DNA from: Panopea generosa
Taxonomy: Eukaryota > Mollusca > Bivalvia > Adapedonta > Hiatellidae
Length of the DNA: 64,000 bases
Reading direction: 5' to 3'
NCBI GenBank assembly: GCA_029582155.1
Contig: CM055898.1
Coordinates: 27,306,745 to 27,370,744, forward strand
Made by a program: the position numbers and the translations under genes. Shown here one piece after another: positions 36,590 to 47,439 of this stretch. The notes beneath the pieces were generated by a model. The model was not told where the DNA came from, did not search any database, and saw nothing but the letters and a program-made list of their open reading frames with translations. The stretch's first letter is position 1. Every line of letters starts with the position of its first letter.

Positions 36590-37090
36590 ATGAAATTCAC
36601 GAACTTTCCTGAAAGTTCATGAACTTTCCTGAAAGTTCACGAACTTTCAAAATAGTTCATAAACTTTTAAATAAGTTCATGAACTTTCAAAGAGGTTTTA
36701 GTGAAGTTCATGAACCAAGTACTAAAGTTCAAGAAGTTCACAAACTTTTAAATAAGTTCATGAACTTTCAAAGAGGTTTTAGTGAAGTTCATGAACCAAG
36801 TACTAAAGTTCAAGAAGTTCACAAACTTTTAAATAAGTTCATGAACTTTCAAAGAGGTTTTTGTGAAGTTCATGAACCAAGGACTAAAGTTCAAGAACTG
36901 TTTTATAAGTTCATGAACTTTTTGAAGAGCTTTAAATTATAAGTTCATCAACAATGAAAGATTGTTTGTTAAGTTCATGAACATTTCATTAAAGTTCCTG
37001 ACCTGCTATTATTAATTTATATTCTAAGTTCATGAACTTTTGAAGACCTTACTGAAAGTTCATTGAACCACATTTCAAGTTCACAAACTT
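36590..37090 (+). repeat. Array of AAGTTCATGAACTT palindromes with 81-bp units
   Basis: The 14-base perfect palindrome AAGTTCATGAACTT occurs at 36,613, 36,673, 36,754, 36,835, 36,907 and 37,026, with near copies between. From 36,661 to about 36,890 it lies in an 81-bp tandem unit (AAACTTTTAAATAAG recurs at 36,661 and 36,742). Single AGTTCA or TGAACT half-sites fill the gaps. An open frame of 107 codons across it is a by-product of the 81-bp period. Confidence 0.85.
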
Positions 37091-37285
37091 CTATTTTGAT
37101 GAATTCTTAAAAAGAAAATCACTCTCAGATTCACTGTATTTAAGAATTAAGAATTTAAACTAAATAGTCAGGTTCATGAAATATGGTTTAAAAAAACTTT
37201 TAAAAAATAAGTTTCCACATACAACAGTAATCATACATTTCATTTAGTGCTCTTTGTAATTCAACTTTGCAGTCTAAGTAAAACT

Positions 37286-39084
37286 TCATTTAAAAATGGC
37301 ATGTCCATGGCAGTTTGGCATTGCTGCAACGTAAGATTCAGCTACTGGAGCTGCAGTGGATTCACTGATATGAATGTAAACTAATGTGTCAATCAACTCT
37401 TCAGCAGGCACTACATCTAATGTTTGCGTTGCTTTGACTGCTAACAGGTGTTTTCCGGATGGCAGTTGTGATAGTCCGGTTTCTACCGATTCATATTTTT
37501 TCAGAACTGCATATACATTCTCATCTAAGGTATTGTAAATAAAACGTGTTATATAACCTACTTTGATCTGGCTATATAGTACAACATTACAAACTCTTCT
37601 TTTTAACCTCAAGTACTGTGAAGAGCAAAACTGTTTGCTACCTATGCTTATTCTGTCCACCTTTCTCAAATCCTTTATACATTCTACACCCAATACAGCT
37701 ACAATTTCAGCTTCAAGTTCATCATCTTTCAAAGGTTTCACCTTTCCTGATATATCACAATTTGCAGCTTCAGCAGTCTTTTTCCATAGTGTTGATTGTG
37801 CTGACTGAACACCTTTTCTGCGTAAACAGGAAATTACCTGTTTGTACATCATAACTTGTCTCATAACATTACCCGTTCCGTGTACTGCATGAAGAAGCAT
37901 TGCGTTATTATCCTCAAATGGGAAACAACTCCAAGCCCATAATGGTCCCCATAACTTAACATACCAAACCAAATGCATACAAGCATTATGAACGTTCAGA
38001 CCACATGATCCTTGGCCATATAAATCAGCAAAAGAATAGTAAAAATTGTCCAATAGCATAGCTGCTCTGTCCAATTGCTCTGGCAATATATTGTCTCCAA
38101 GAAGAATATATACAGCTTCAGATAGATATGAAAAACTTCTGGTAGTATTCCATGTAAACATGGTAGACCATAAAACAACAACCACGCTTGTAGTTCTGTA
38201 GCTTTTAGGTTATTAACATGTTTTTCAAAATCCCGTGGTAATCTCTCAATATAGCTAGGAGGCTGAATATTTTGAAGTCTTTTAGAAATAGTTTTTATCT
38301 GTTTTCCGATGAAATAATTCTTACCACTTTGTGTTGGAAAGAACCATTTAGATAACAATGTCTTTGTAATACCTAACAAAATACAGTGCATGTAGTCTGA
38401 CCAGATCAAAGGACTGAAGAAATGCTAGTCCAGAAAGGCCTTTAAAACCTTTAATCCTTTTTTTGTCTGTTGCATTTTGCATGTTCTCTAAAACCTCCGG
38501 ACTATTTCGTAATGGAAATTGTGCTGCAACATTCCTACAAGGATAACATCGAGAAGATCCTTTCCCTTGTGTCACTACAATGCCAGGTTCTTCACAGGTA
38601 ATGCATGCTTCAGTCCCATTATAGTAAGTCATATTGAGAATACCAGCTTTAGCTGGCAGATCAAATACACCACAAATAACAGCAAGTTTTATAACAATTA
38701 CTCCATTATCTGTACTAACTTCAACCCCTTCATTGTACAAACTGTTCATTCCTTCACTGAAACTTTCTATATACTGTTTAAATGGTGGTTTTCCCTTCCA
38801 CTGCCATATCCCAACCAATAACATATTATCTCTTGAAAATCTTGCTTTGGGACTCAACTCATTAATTGCCATAAAAATTGGCCACAACTCAATTTTAGAG
38901 GAGGAATACAGATTTACTCCATCTGTATTGATGATGGCACTCAAGTTGTATGGACTTTGTAGAAAACTGTTATCTTCATTCAGAATCTCTCTGTAAGCTA
39001 GCCCGTTGGTTATGTCTGTTAGATTTCTACAATATTTCCTGTCTTCAATTTCTTCTTTACATTTTTCAATTTCCTTCAGAACAC
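37286..39084 (-). pseudogene. CACTA/EnSpm-like transposase, exon 4 (catalytic region), frameshifted
   Basis: Main exon of a broken transposase gene on the minus strand, entered in phase 1 after CTTTCCAG. It encodes INTDGVNLYSSSKIELWPIF, NMLLVGIWQWKGKPPF, a Cys pair region (EACITCEEPG ... SRCYPC), WSDYMHCILLGITKTLLS, GLPCLHGILPE and CGLNVHNACMHLVW ... LWAWSCFPFED. This is the order seen in animal relatives of plant tnp2 (CACTA) transposases. Two frame breaks interrupt it, at about 38,405-38,440 and 38,130-38,160. It ends with a TGA at 37,286-37,288. No CACTA ends were found, so element limits are unknown. Confidence 0.85.
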
Positions 39085-39134
39085 CTGGAAAGGAAAACAA
39101 AGAAAAAACACATAACTTCCAGGGTAAGTAACAA

Positions 39135-39570
39135 AGGGAGATAATTAAACAAGAGAACCATGATGGTCCTATAGCACTCACATAATTTAATAGAATTTGT
39201 TTTCAAAATTTAATCTTTATTTATGTAAGCAAAACGAGCAATGCCCCCTGGTGGCCATGTTTACTAACGGATCAAAATAATTTGAACAATCTTGGTAGAG
39301 GGTCACCCAAGGAACATTTGTGCAAATTATTTCGAAATTTTCTCCTTTTCTGATGCCGCAGCAACCAAAGTTCTACATTGAATTAAATTCTTTGAACAAC
39401 TTTGAAAGAGAACCTAAGAAACAATGCTGTGAACTTATTTTGAAATCAGGCCATTGGTTTAAAGAGGAGAAGTTGTTTGTAGGAAAATGTGAATAGAAAG
39501 ACATCAACAGATGCTGGGCGGTGAGTGATCACAATAGCTCACCCCGCAATTCGTGCTCACCTGTATTTTC
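39135..39570 (-). repeat. GCTCACCTG-type dispersed repeat in transposase intron
   Basis: One end reads AACAAGAGAACCATGATGG..., the other AATAGCTCACC...GCTCACCTG. Between them lie the family phrases GGTGGCCATG and GAACAATCTTGGTAGAGGG. It sits in the intron between exons 3 and 4. Confidence 0.65.
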
Positions 39571-40197
39571 TAAGTCGAAAAAGGGGCATTAAATTACTGA
39601 ATAAAGTTTAATGCCAGAGTTATTTGTATAAACATGAGTATTGTCTCTAGATACATGTATACCAGGTTTCAATTGAATGGTTTTTTAATTAAATTAGGTA
39701 AAATTAAAGTTTTTGGACGACACAGACGACGCTTAGTATATCACAAGTAAGCCTGGTTGTTTTTCTCTCTCGAAAAACAAACAAGCTAAGAATGTGGTAA
39801 GCTAGAGTTATTTTTCTTCCATTGCTATAAGACACAGTGACACAAGACATGATGTGCAACAAGTTCCATTGAATTACCATACTCTGAATTGGAAAAATTG
39901 AAAATAGCTAAATTCAGGGTGCAAGACAACTTTTGGGGACTGGTGTCAAATGCCATCAGAAAGGGGAATATTGCATCATTTTCAGGCTATAGAGGAAATA
40001 TACTGGTATCAATATTTTTTTTAAATGTTAAAATGAACATGTAAACCAAGTTTCATTTGAATGAGTTATGAGATAAGTTTAATATTTTGAGAAGCCGCTG
40101 ACGCAGACAACGATGCCAAGGATATCATGTGAGCCCGACTATTTTTTCTTAAAAAAATAGACACAAGCTAAAAATGTGTACATAAACTGATTTATAC

Positions 40198-40917
40198 CTG
40201 GTGTATTTAGTAGATGTTTCAACTGTTGTTTTACATCTGCCAGTATAAAACTTTTCCTAGGTTGTCGGTCCTTCTTTTGTTGATGAGACAATCCACCTTT
40301 GTAACGAAAGCCTTCACAATTTTCTACCCTACATCTAAATTCATCCAAATTTTCTGGAAATACTTCATTACATGTGTCACAATAGTGTACTTCTTTCATA
40401 GGGTGAATATCTACAAATGAATATATATAGTCCAAGTTTAGGACCGTAACACATTCTGAGTTAGGGAACACGCTTTTCATAGTTTGAAGAATGTCTCTAC
40501 AGGCACTTGTGGTAAAATTATGTCTTTTGAAAAGGGAAAGAATTTTAAAAGCTTGCAATTCCGTTTCTGAGAGAGATTGTGGCTGTTCATTTGACATTTC
40601 ATCATTGTTGTCTACTTCAAATAAGTATTGTGTATCTTCTTCTTCTGTGCTTATCTCCACATCAGAAATAGTATCATCTGATTCAAAATTTGAAGAGGTT
40701 TCCGATAATATCGATTCATTGAAGTCTGATAGTTCTGATGACACATCACTTCCATCTGACCTACATGTTGAAGTGTCTGATATCATAGATTCATCTTATT
40801 GGGTTATTTCATCAGAAATATCATTACTTTCTGGTGAATTATCATTATCTGTGCTCACTGAGTATGCACCTATGTTAGAGTAGGGACATCTGTCTGATGA
40901 TGATGCATTCTCTGAAC
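40198..40917 (-). pseudogene. CACTA-like transposase, exon 3 (acidic region and zinc motif)
   Basis: Bounded by TTTTTCAG and CACCAG|GTATAA, 720 bases, phase 1 in and out. A Ser/Asp/Glu-rich stretch is followed by a Cys/His cluster (YCDTCNEVFPENLDEFRC, CEGFRYKG) and RKSFILADVKQQLKHLL, typical of the N-terminal part of these transposases. An in-frame TAA at 40,798-40,796 (after DEITQ) blocks reading from exon 2. Confidence 0.8.
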
Positions 40918-41379
40918 CTGAAAAACAATTTTACAATTTATTGTTTAAAAGTAATATCAAATACCCAAGAATAACTTATTATTCATACACAAAACTCTTG
41001 TTTTATGAGACTGAATTTCAAAGAGCACTTTGAGCAATGTTCTTGTTAACTATGGAATGAATTATTAAAATGTGTGCTGAAATCTGACTTTCGGATTGCC
41101 TTCTTATATTCCTTAGTGAGACAAGTTTGCAACTAGTTAATTACTCGTATATATCTTGGCACAAGCAAACATTGAAAAATATACAGATTTTTCTACTAAG
41201 TTAGTTTTCACCTGAAAAGTTGATGTAAATAGGCCAGCATTTGGCTCTGAAACTATAAATACGGGTCACTAAATTTGTGTAACCTTAATATTTTTAGAAC
41301 TTCTTGACTTCAAATATTAACAGTATGCGAGTTTTTAGATAGTACCAAATATATAACGTCTAAAGTACATTTAACAATA

Positions 41380-41610
41380 GGGCTAAGTTCACCTTAAGCT
41401 TCTCCATGGAATTAAATTCTTTGAAAACTTTGAAAGAGGACCACCCAAGGAACATTCCTGTGAAATTATTTTGAATTTGGTTCATTGGTTTAGGAGAAGA
41501 AGTTGTTTGTATGAAATTGTGAACAGATGGACAGACAGACCGTGCGATGGACAGTTAGTGATCACAAAAGCTCACCCCACACTTTATGCTCAGGTGAGCT
41601 AAAACCGTGA
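41380..41610 (-). repeat. GCTCACCTG-type dispersed repeat, short copy
   Basis: Ends in GATCACAAAAGCTCACC ... GCTCAGGTGAGCTAAAA and contains GGACAGACAGACCG and GAGGACCACCCAAGGAACATT. It lies in the intron between exons 2 and 3. Confidence 0.65.
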
Positions 41611-41662
41611 GAGGTTGCCCAGAGTCCTGACTAATGATTTGAACAAACTCTTGTGCACTTAC

Positions 41663-41812
41663 TCTGTAACTGAATTTTATTTGTATTGGCCGATTTATTG
41701 CAGCTTGTATCTATATCCTTTGATAGATTTTTCTTCCAACGATACAATGTACGAGAAGGAACATTTACCGACTTGTCAGTAACATGCAGCTTGTAGACTG
41801 CTTTAACTGGAG
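41663..41812 (-). pseudogene. CACTA-like transposase gene, exon 2
   Basis: A 150-base open exon between TTTTATAG and CAGA|GTAAGT, phase 1 on both sides, encoding SVNVPSRTLYRWKKNLSKD, a helix-turn-helix-like basic segment. Too short for a conventional gene call; it is supported by phase agreement with exons 1 and 3. Confidence 0.6.
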
Positions 41813-41876
41813 CTATAAAATAAATGTTACAAACTTTACAATTCTCCTTTTAACAGCAAACACCCCTTTAACTTCT

Positions 41877-42085
41877 TTCCCAAATATATATAGACACTTT
41901 TAGATGCCTCTGCAGCAGACGACTTTTAAAAACATTGATAAAAGAAGAAATTGCTCAAAACGAGCAATGTCTCCTTTTTGCCACAATGTTTTCATTTTTT
42001 TTTTCCAGAATGAAACCTAATTTTCAGTGTTTTTTCCTTCATGTTTTCAAAGTCGTCTGCTGCAGATTAAGTGAATGTGGGAAAG
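41877..42085. mobile_element. MITE with TCTGCAGCAGACGAC ends, copy 1
   Basis: Inverted ends: CTTTCCCA ... CTCTGCAGCAGACGACTTT on the left and AAAGTCGTCTGCTGCAGA ... TGGGAAAG on the right, about 210 bp in all. It has an inner hairpin (ATTGCTCAAAACGAGCAAT). A second copy is at 49,700-49,930. No coding capacity. Confidence 0.8.
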
Positions 42086-42304
42086 ATTTAAGGCACAAAT
42101 TGATGTGCAAAGAACTATACTTTATATTTAGTAACATCATTAAAATACAGCTACAACTTTATAAGCTATGCTTTTGTTTCAATCCGATTCAATATATTAT
42201 ATATATGTTAATGCTGTAAATGTAATTAGTGTGAACTTTGATGATAAATATATATATATATGTTGAATAAAATATGTTAAACCAAAATACAGCTTCAAAA
42301 TATA

Positions 42305-43520
42305 TGAAACAAGAGCTGTTGAAGGACAGCACGCTCGACTATATGCTGCTTATATGAAAGTGCAAACCTAAAACTTTAACCCATCAAAATGATGTATTTT
42401 AAACCTAAAAGAATCTCACTCTCAGCATCTTCAGCATTTAATGTAGAGAAAGATATAAGATGTTATTAAATTCCAAATAAGAAACCCCTAACATAAGTAC
42501 TTATTGAGAAAAAGTTAACAAAAATTCTACACAGAATGCAAGTCTTGGAACATTTTTGAAAGAGGACCATCAAAGAAACATTCCTGTAAAGTTACCTTGA
42601 AATTAGTAGAGTGGAATGGTAGTTGTCATTTGTAGGTAAAGGTTCAATTTACCTCTTTTGTGATGATGCATGTTTGCTATAATTTTGTAACCAATCAAAA
42701 CGGTTTGAATAAATTAAGTAGAGGATCACTGAAGTAAGATTCCTAACCAAGTTTTTTAATATTAGACAAGGACTTTTAAAAAATTGTAATTTCCAAATTT
42801 GTCCCTTTTCTGTTGGCAGATGCCTCCTGAATGCCATGTTTTTCAACAAATCAGTATGCCTTGAACATTCTTTGCAGAGGGTCACCCAAAGAACATTTCT
42901 ACCAAATTATTTTGGAAGCTGACAAGCAGATTTAGAGAAGAAGATTTTTAAAGTTTGAACATTTTGCCCACTTTCTGATGCCGCAGCAACCAAACTTCTC
43001 AATGAAATTCTAATCTTTGAACATTGTTGAAAGAGGGCCACCAACAGAACATTCCTGTGAAGTGTGGATGAAATTGGTCTTGTGGTTTAGGAGATGATGT
43101 TCAAAAAAAGAAATTTCAAAATTTTGTCATTTTGCCCCTTTTCTTATGCCACCTGACTGCCATGTTTTTTGACCAATCAGTATAGCTTGAACAATTTTTG
43201 TAGAAGGTCACCCAAGGAACATTTCTACCAAATGATATTGGAATCTGGCAAGGAAATTCGGAGGAGAAGATTTTCAAAGTTTGGACATTTGGCCCCCTTT
43301 CTGAATCTGCTGCAAGTTCTCAATTGAATTAAAATCTTTGAACAACTTTAAAAGAGGCCAACCAGAGGAACATTCCTGTGATGTTTCATGGAAATTATTC
43401 TTGGAGTTTGGGAAAAGATGATGTTTAAAAGCTAAAAGTTAACGCCGGACAGACAGACGGACGACGGACAAAAAGTGATCAGAATAGCTCACCTTGAGCC
43501 TTCGGCTCAGGTGATCTAAA
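42305..43520 (-). repeat. Long GCTCACCTG-type element with internal repeats
   Basis: One end is ACAAGAGCTGTTGAAGGACA; the other is AATAGCTCACCTTGAGCC joined to GGCTCAGGTGATCTAAAA. The inside has several diverged units with TTGAACAATTTTTGTAG and GGTCACCCAAGGAACATTTC, and GACAGACAGACGGACGACGG near the end. Confidence 0.65.
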
Positions 43521-43599
43521 ATGGAGTGAATAGAATTAATTTTATTTTTATTTTTCCTTTAAATACATTTCTTGAATAAGAATAATCATGTCTACTTAC

Positions 43600-43774
43600 A
43601 CAAACTGTGGATTTTATGTAAATGATACAAGATGTAATGTTTACTGCCCACTATCCTATCGCAAATACAACACTGGTATTTCTTAATGCCATTTACAACT
43701 GTTTCACTGTATCTGGTTTGCTTGGTGGCCATCTTGTGATCAACTGCAACGGAAAGGGAAATTATTGTGGACAT
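43600..43774 (-). pseudogene. CACTA-like transposase gene, exon 1 (C2H2 zinc finger)
   Basis: Starts at ATG 43,774 (MSTIISLSV) or 43,732 (MATKQTRYSE); the reading frame further upstream lies in a dispersed repeat end, so those ATGs are preferred. It encodes KKYQCCICDRIVGSKHYILY with HLHKIH, a single C2H2 finger. It leaves in phase 1 at TTTGT|GTAAGT, matching exon 2. Confidence 0.65.
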
Positions 43775-43999
43775 GGAAGAAAATTCATCAATCTGCCAGA
43801 CATCGTCAAAACAAGAGGACCATGATGGTCCTATATCGCTCATCTTCTAATCAAACTTAAAAAGTTCTCATTAATCGATGTATATACATATACATGAAAA
43901 ACATCATCCAATCAAAATACGTCTTAGTCTTAGATGAGGTGATCTAAAACATCGTCTATGGCAAATAGACAAGGAATATTTTAAAGTTTTTACCTAAAC

Positions 44000-45170
44000 A
44001 AGTCAATGTCAAACAAGCAATCCAAAGGGTGGAGCTATGTTTGCCTCCAGGGCTTTAATAATCTGGTGGCAATGTTTTGCACATATAAGGAAAATAAGCC
44101 CCACCCCCTGATGGCCATGTTTTTCAACGGATCGGAAATCTTTGAACAATCTTGGTAGAGTGTACCCTAAAGTACATTTGTGCAAAATAATTTTCAAATC
44201 GGGCCAGTACTTTTGGACAAGAAGATTTTATAAGTTTTGACAATGCTCATATAAGGAAAATAACCCCCCCCCCCCCCACACCCCCCTGGCGGCTATGTTT
44301 TTCAACGGATCGGGAATCTTTGAACAATCTTGGTGAAGTTTTAACAATGGTCATATAAGGAAAATAAGCCCCGCCCCCTGGCGGCCATGTTTTTCAACGG
44401 ATCGGTAATCTTTGAACAATCTTGGTAGAGGGTACCCTAGGGAACATTTGTGCAAAATAATTTCTAAATCGAGCCAGTACTTTTAGACAAGAAGATTTTT
44501 TTAGTTTTGAAAGTGCTCATATAAGGAAAATAAGCCCCGACCCCTGATGGCCATGTTTTTCAACGGATCGGAAATCTTTGAACAATCTTGGTAGAGGGTA
44601 CCCCAGGGAACATTTGTACAAAATAATTTCTAAATCGGGCCAGCACTTTTGGACAAGAAGATTTTTGAAGTTTTAACAATGGTCATATAAGGAAAATAAA
44701 CACCGCCCCCTTGCGGCCATGTTTTTCAACGGATCGGTAATCTTTGAACAATCTTGGTAGAGGGTACCTTAGGGAACATTTGTACAAAATAATTTCTAAA
44801 TCGAGCCAGTACTTTTGGACAAGAATATTTTTTAAGTTTTGACAATGGTCATATAAGGAAAATGAGCCCCACCCCCCTGGCCGCCATGTTTTTCGACGGA
44901 TCAGAAATCTTTGAACAATCTTGGTAGATGGTACCCCAGGGAACATTTGTGCAAAATAATTTTTAAATCAGGCCAGCACTTTTGGACAAGAAGATTTTTG
45001 AAGTTTTAACAATGCACTAATAAGTAAATTAAGCCCCAACCCCTGGCGGCCATGTTTTTCAACGGATCGGAAATCTTCGAACAATCTTTGTAGAGGGTAC
45101 CCCAAGGAACATTTCTGTGAAAAAAAGATTAAATTGGGCTAGTACCTTTTGACAAGAAGATTTTTTTCGA
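44000..45170 (-). repeat. 166-bp tandem repeat array
   Basis: CATATAAGG recurs at 44,249, 44,352, 44,518, 44,684 and 44,850, so the full unit is 166 bp with one shortened unit. Each unit carries GGCCATGTTTTTCAACGGATC and GAACAATCTTGGTAGAGGG, which are also found once in the dispersed element at 39,240. A poly-C run (about 44,266-44,282) lies in one unit. Confidence 0.85.
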
Positions 45171-45179
45171 TCCCCACAA

Positions 45180-45829
45180 GGGTTACTTTCTCATGACCTC
45201 TCTAAAAGGGCACATTACTGTTTTCGGCCAAGGAACGGACTCGAGAGTTATTCATATCAGCTTCACAATCTAGCTAAATTATATTAGTATAAACCAACAA
45301 GAATTACAGGCCAACCTGTGAAAGTACGGTTCGCCGATTTATCGCGACAAATTCAGCTGCAATAAGTGGGGAATGTCATTATCATGATGATGGAGTAAAG
45401 CATTAAATCAAACCAAGTTTTGTAGATCGATTTTTACGAAATCAGCCTCTTCAAATCCAACAAATCATGCTATCAGGCCAGAAATTAAGAAGATTTCGCC
45501 AAAAATATCTTTCACATCCTTCATTTGGGATTTTGCGAATGTGGAATTTCGGAAAATACCTCTTCAGAATAGATATATGACGTAGTATTTACCTCAATTC
45601 TGACCAATCAGCATCAATATTCGGAGATAAATCTATTTTAAACTGTTGCAACCGTTAAAATAAAAACGTTTTTAATTAACAATATTTTGTCTAGCAGGTA
45701 CAAAAGCGAATATATTATGATTTATAATATCCTGGATTATTATAGGATTTCAACAGAAATATATAGCCAAACAAATAATAAAATTTACCTTCGGAAATCA
45801 ACGGAAATCGACGAATTATGACACATAAG
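45180..45829 (+). other. Intergenic region before the BEN-like gene
   Basis: AT-rich sequence with no supported reading frame, separating the 166-bp array from the promoter at 45,830. Confidence 0.5.
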
Positions 45830-45841
45830 TGCGCATGCGCA
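45830..45841 (+). promoter_or_regulatory. NRF-1-type promoter palindrome
   Basis: TGCGCATGCGCA is the perfect NRF-1 consensus. It lies about 80 bases before the start codon, with an ETS-like ACTTCCTT just after it. CpG-rich sites of this kind mark TATA-less promoters of broadly expressed animal genes. Its function here is inferred. Confidence 0.7.
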
Positions 45842-45919
45842 CGGTAACTTCCTTGTTTGCTGGAGACGAAAGTTGGAAACAATTATAAATATCAGTCTTC
45901 ATCTCGAAGAATCGTTGCG

Positions 45920-46064
45920 ATGGGTGGTGATACATACTTAGTTTACTGGACGCAGGAGCGTAACTTATCGATCCTACGCAAATTATCGTTGAAATCCACC
46001 ACACAAGGAGATCAAACGGAGGCAAAATTCATGGGGAAATGGTATCCCTGCATCGTCATCGAGG
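45920..46064 (+). CDS. BEN-domain-like gene, exon 1
   Basis: Start ATG 45,920 in GCGATGG context, 80 bases after the NRF-1 palindrome. It encodes 48 residues beginning MGGDTYLVYWTQERN and containing KFMGKWYPCIVIE. This looks like the small N-terminal Tudor/chromo-like segment found at the front of some invertebrate BEN-domain proteins (inference from general resemblance). It leaves in phase 1 at ATCGAGG|GTACGT, matching exon 2. Confidence 0.7.
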
Positions 46065-46434
46065 GTACGTATAATACCGCGGTTAGTTCCTTGGACCATT
46101 AGTTCCTTGAAGTGTTAAACTGTAACATCTCAGATTCTTCCCTATAAATATCATTATGTCACCGTGTTTTCACAATATTGTGCTAGTTAGCTAGTTAGCC
46201 CGTACATGCCAAGGGACACTTCTCTGGTACTACGGTAACTCTGTATATTGGGCTTATATTTTATAATCGAAGTATGGAGTCCGAGGCCATGAAATAAATA
46301 AATGTGCAGTTTTATAAAATATTTCTTTTATAAATGACTATATAACAAATCAGTTAATTAAATATATTCATAGTGTGCAGAATCTTGCATGAATATTCAT
46401 GAGGTCAATCCAATATGTTAATTAAACCCACACT

Positions 46435-46630
46435 AAAAACTACACAGTTGCAGTACACAACCTGAGGATGTGCATGAAGTAAGATTATCCCTGTCCGTCT
46501 GTCTGTCTGTCCATATGCTTGATAGCGCAATTCCTCCTTAACGGCTTTACCGATTCTGATGAAACTTTACACAGTTGCAGTACACAACCTGAGGATGTGC
46601 ATGAAGTAAGATTATCCCTGTCCGTTTGTT
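46435..46630 (+). repeat. Direct repeat, 128-bp step, in intron 1 of the BEN-like gene
   Basis: CACAGTTGCAGTACACAACC followed by ATTATCCCTGTCCGT occurs at about 46,441 and again 128 bases on, with a GTCTGTCTGTCTGTCC run between. It is non-coding. Confidence 0.75.
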
Positions 46631-46941
46631 AAGCGCGGGAAGCCTCAAGGGGGTATCCTTTCGCTAGTTCACTCACAGTTACTTCTAGTTTATATTTGTT
46701 TACTCAGGAATTTTTAGTTTGCACTAACAGAGCTCCATTTTAGGCGTATTTTGGAAATCTATGATAATAATATTTATTCCACCAAACCCTTACTTGTGAT
46801 GAATCGTTAAAATTGCCTAGATGAAGCGATTCTAATGAGAAGTCACAAGATAGAGTTTGGCTAAGATACAGTATGCACTGTTATCTGGAGCTCTGAATAA
46901 CTTTATTATAAGATATATTTCATAATGTTTTAATATTCTAG

Positions 46942-47046
46942 AGGAAGGCCCAAAAGTTGAAAGACTGTTTAAAACATTTCTCCAGAAGATATTGACTGAA
47001 GAGGCCGCAGAGGACATTAATAATCACATCCATGAATATGCAAGAG
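46942..47046 (+). CDS. BEN-domain-like gene, exon 2
   Basis: A 105-base exon between TATTCTAG and CAAGAG|GTAAGC, phase 1 in and out. It encodes KVERLFKTFLQKILTEEA followed by INNHIHEYARG, an amphipathic helical segment with no recognised domain. Phase agreement with exons 1 and 3 is the main support. Confidence 0.65.
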
Positions 47047-47439
47047 GTAAGCAAAATATAGTGCAATCGCAGTCCTTGGATGGATACTGAAAGCAGTCAT
47101 CCATCATAAGTACTGGTTCTACCCAGACAATGCTGATAAGTGGATTTGTACGTAACAGTAAATGTTATTGCAAATTACAGTAGCATTGCATTGTTTGAAG
47201 GGCCCAAGAAACAATACAGATTATGGCCCATTTTCAACTGGGTTAATTTGGTTAAAGTTTGATTTCAGTTAATTATCAAGGCTTTTTCTCAGCAAGTTCT
47301 GCACATATTGAGTTGCAATATCACAATTTACACCGGACATTCCGAATTCCGGTAATTGTTAATTTGCAGTTGGCCAATGACGTTGTATGAGACATTTACG
47401 CGCCACAGTTCGAAAAAGTCCACATCCTGATTTTTACCA

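Noticed and set aside
36619..36942. Plus-strand frame with repeated HKLLNKFMNFQRGF units
   Set aside because: It is created by the 81-bp palindrome array; no splice context or domain.
38348..39181. Transposase exon 4 starting at an upstream ATG (MSAIGPSW...)
   Set aside because: That start lies in the end of a dispersed repeat (the same MS-x-IGPSW reading occurs at 43,843), and the acceptor at 39,084 gives a phase-matched entry.
44000..45170. CRISPR-like regular repeat
   Set aside because: The 166-bp units are contiguous with no unique spacers, in an animal genome. The same applies to the 81-, 42- and 49-bp arrays.
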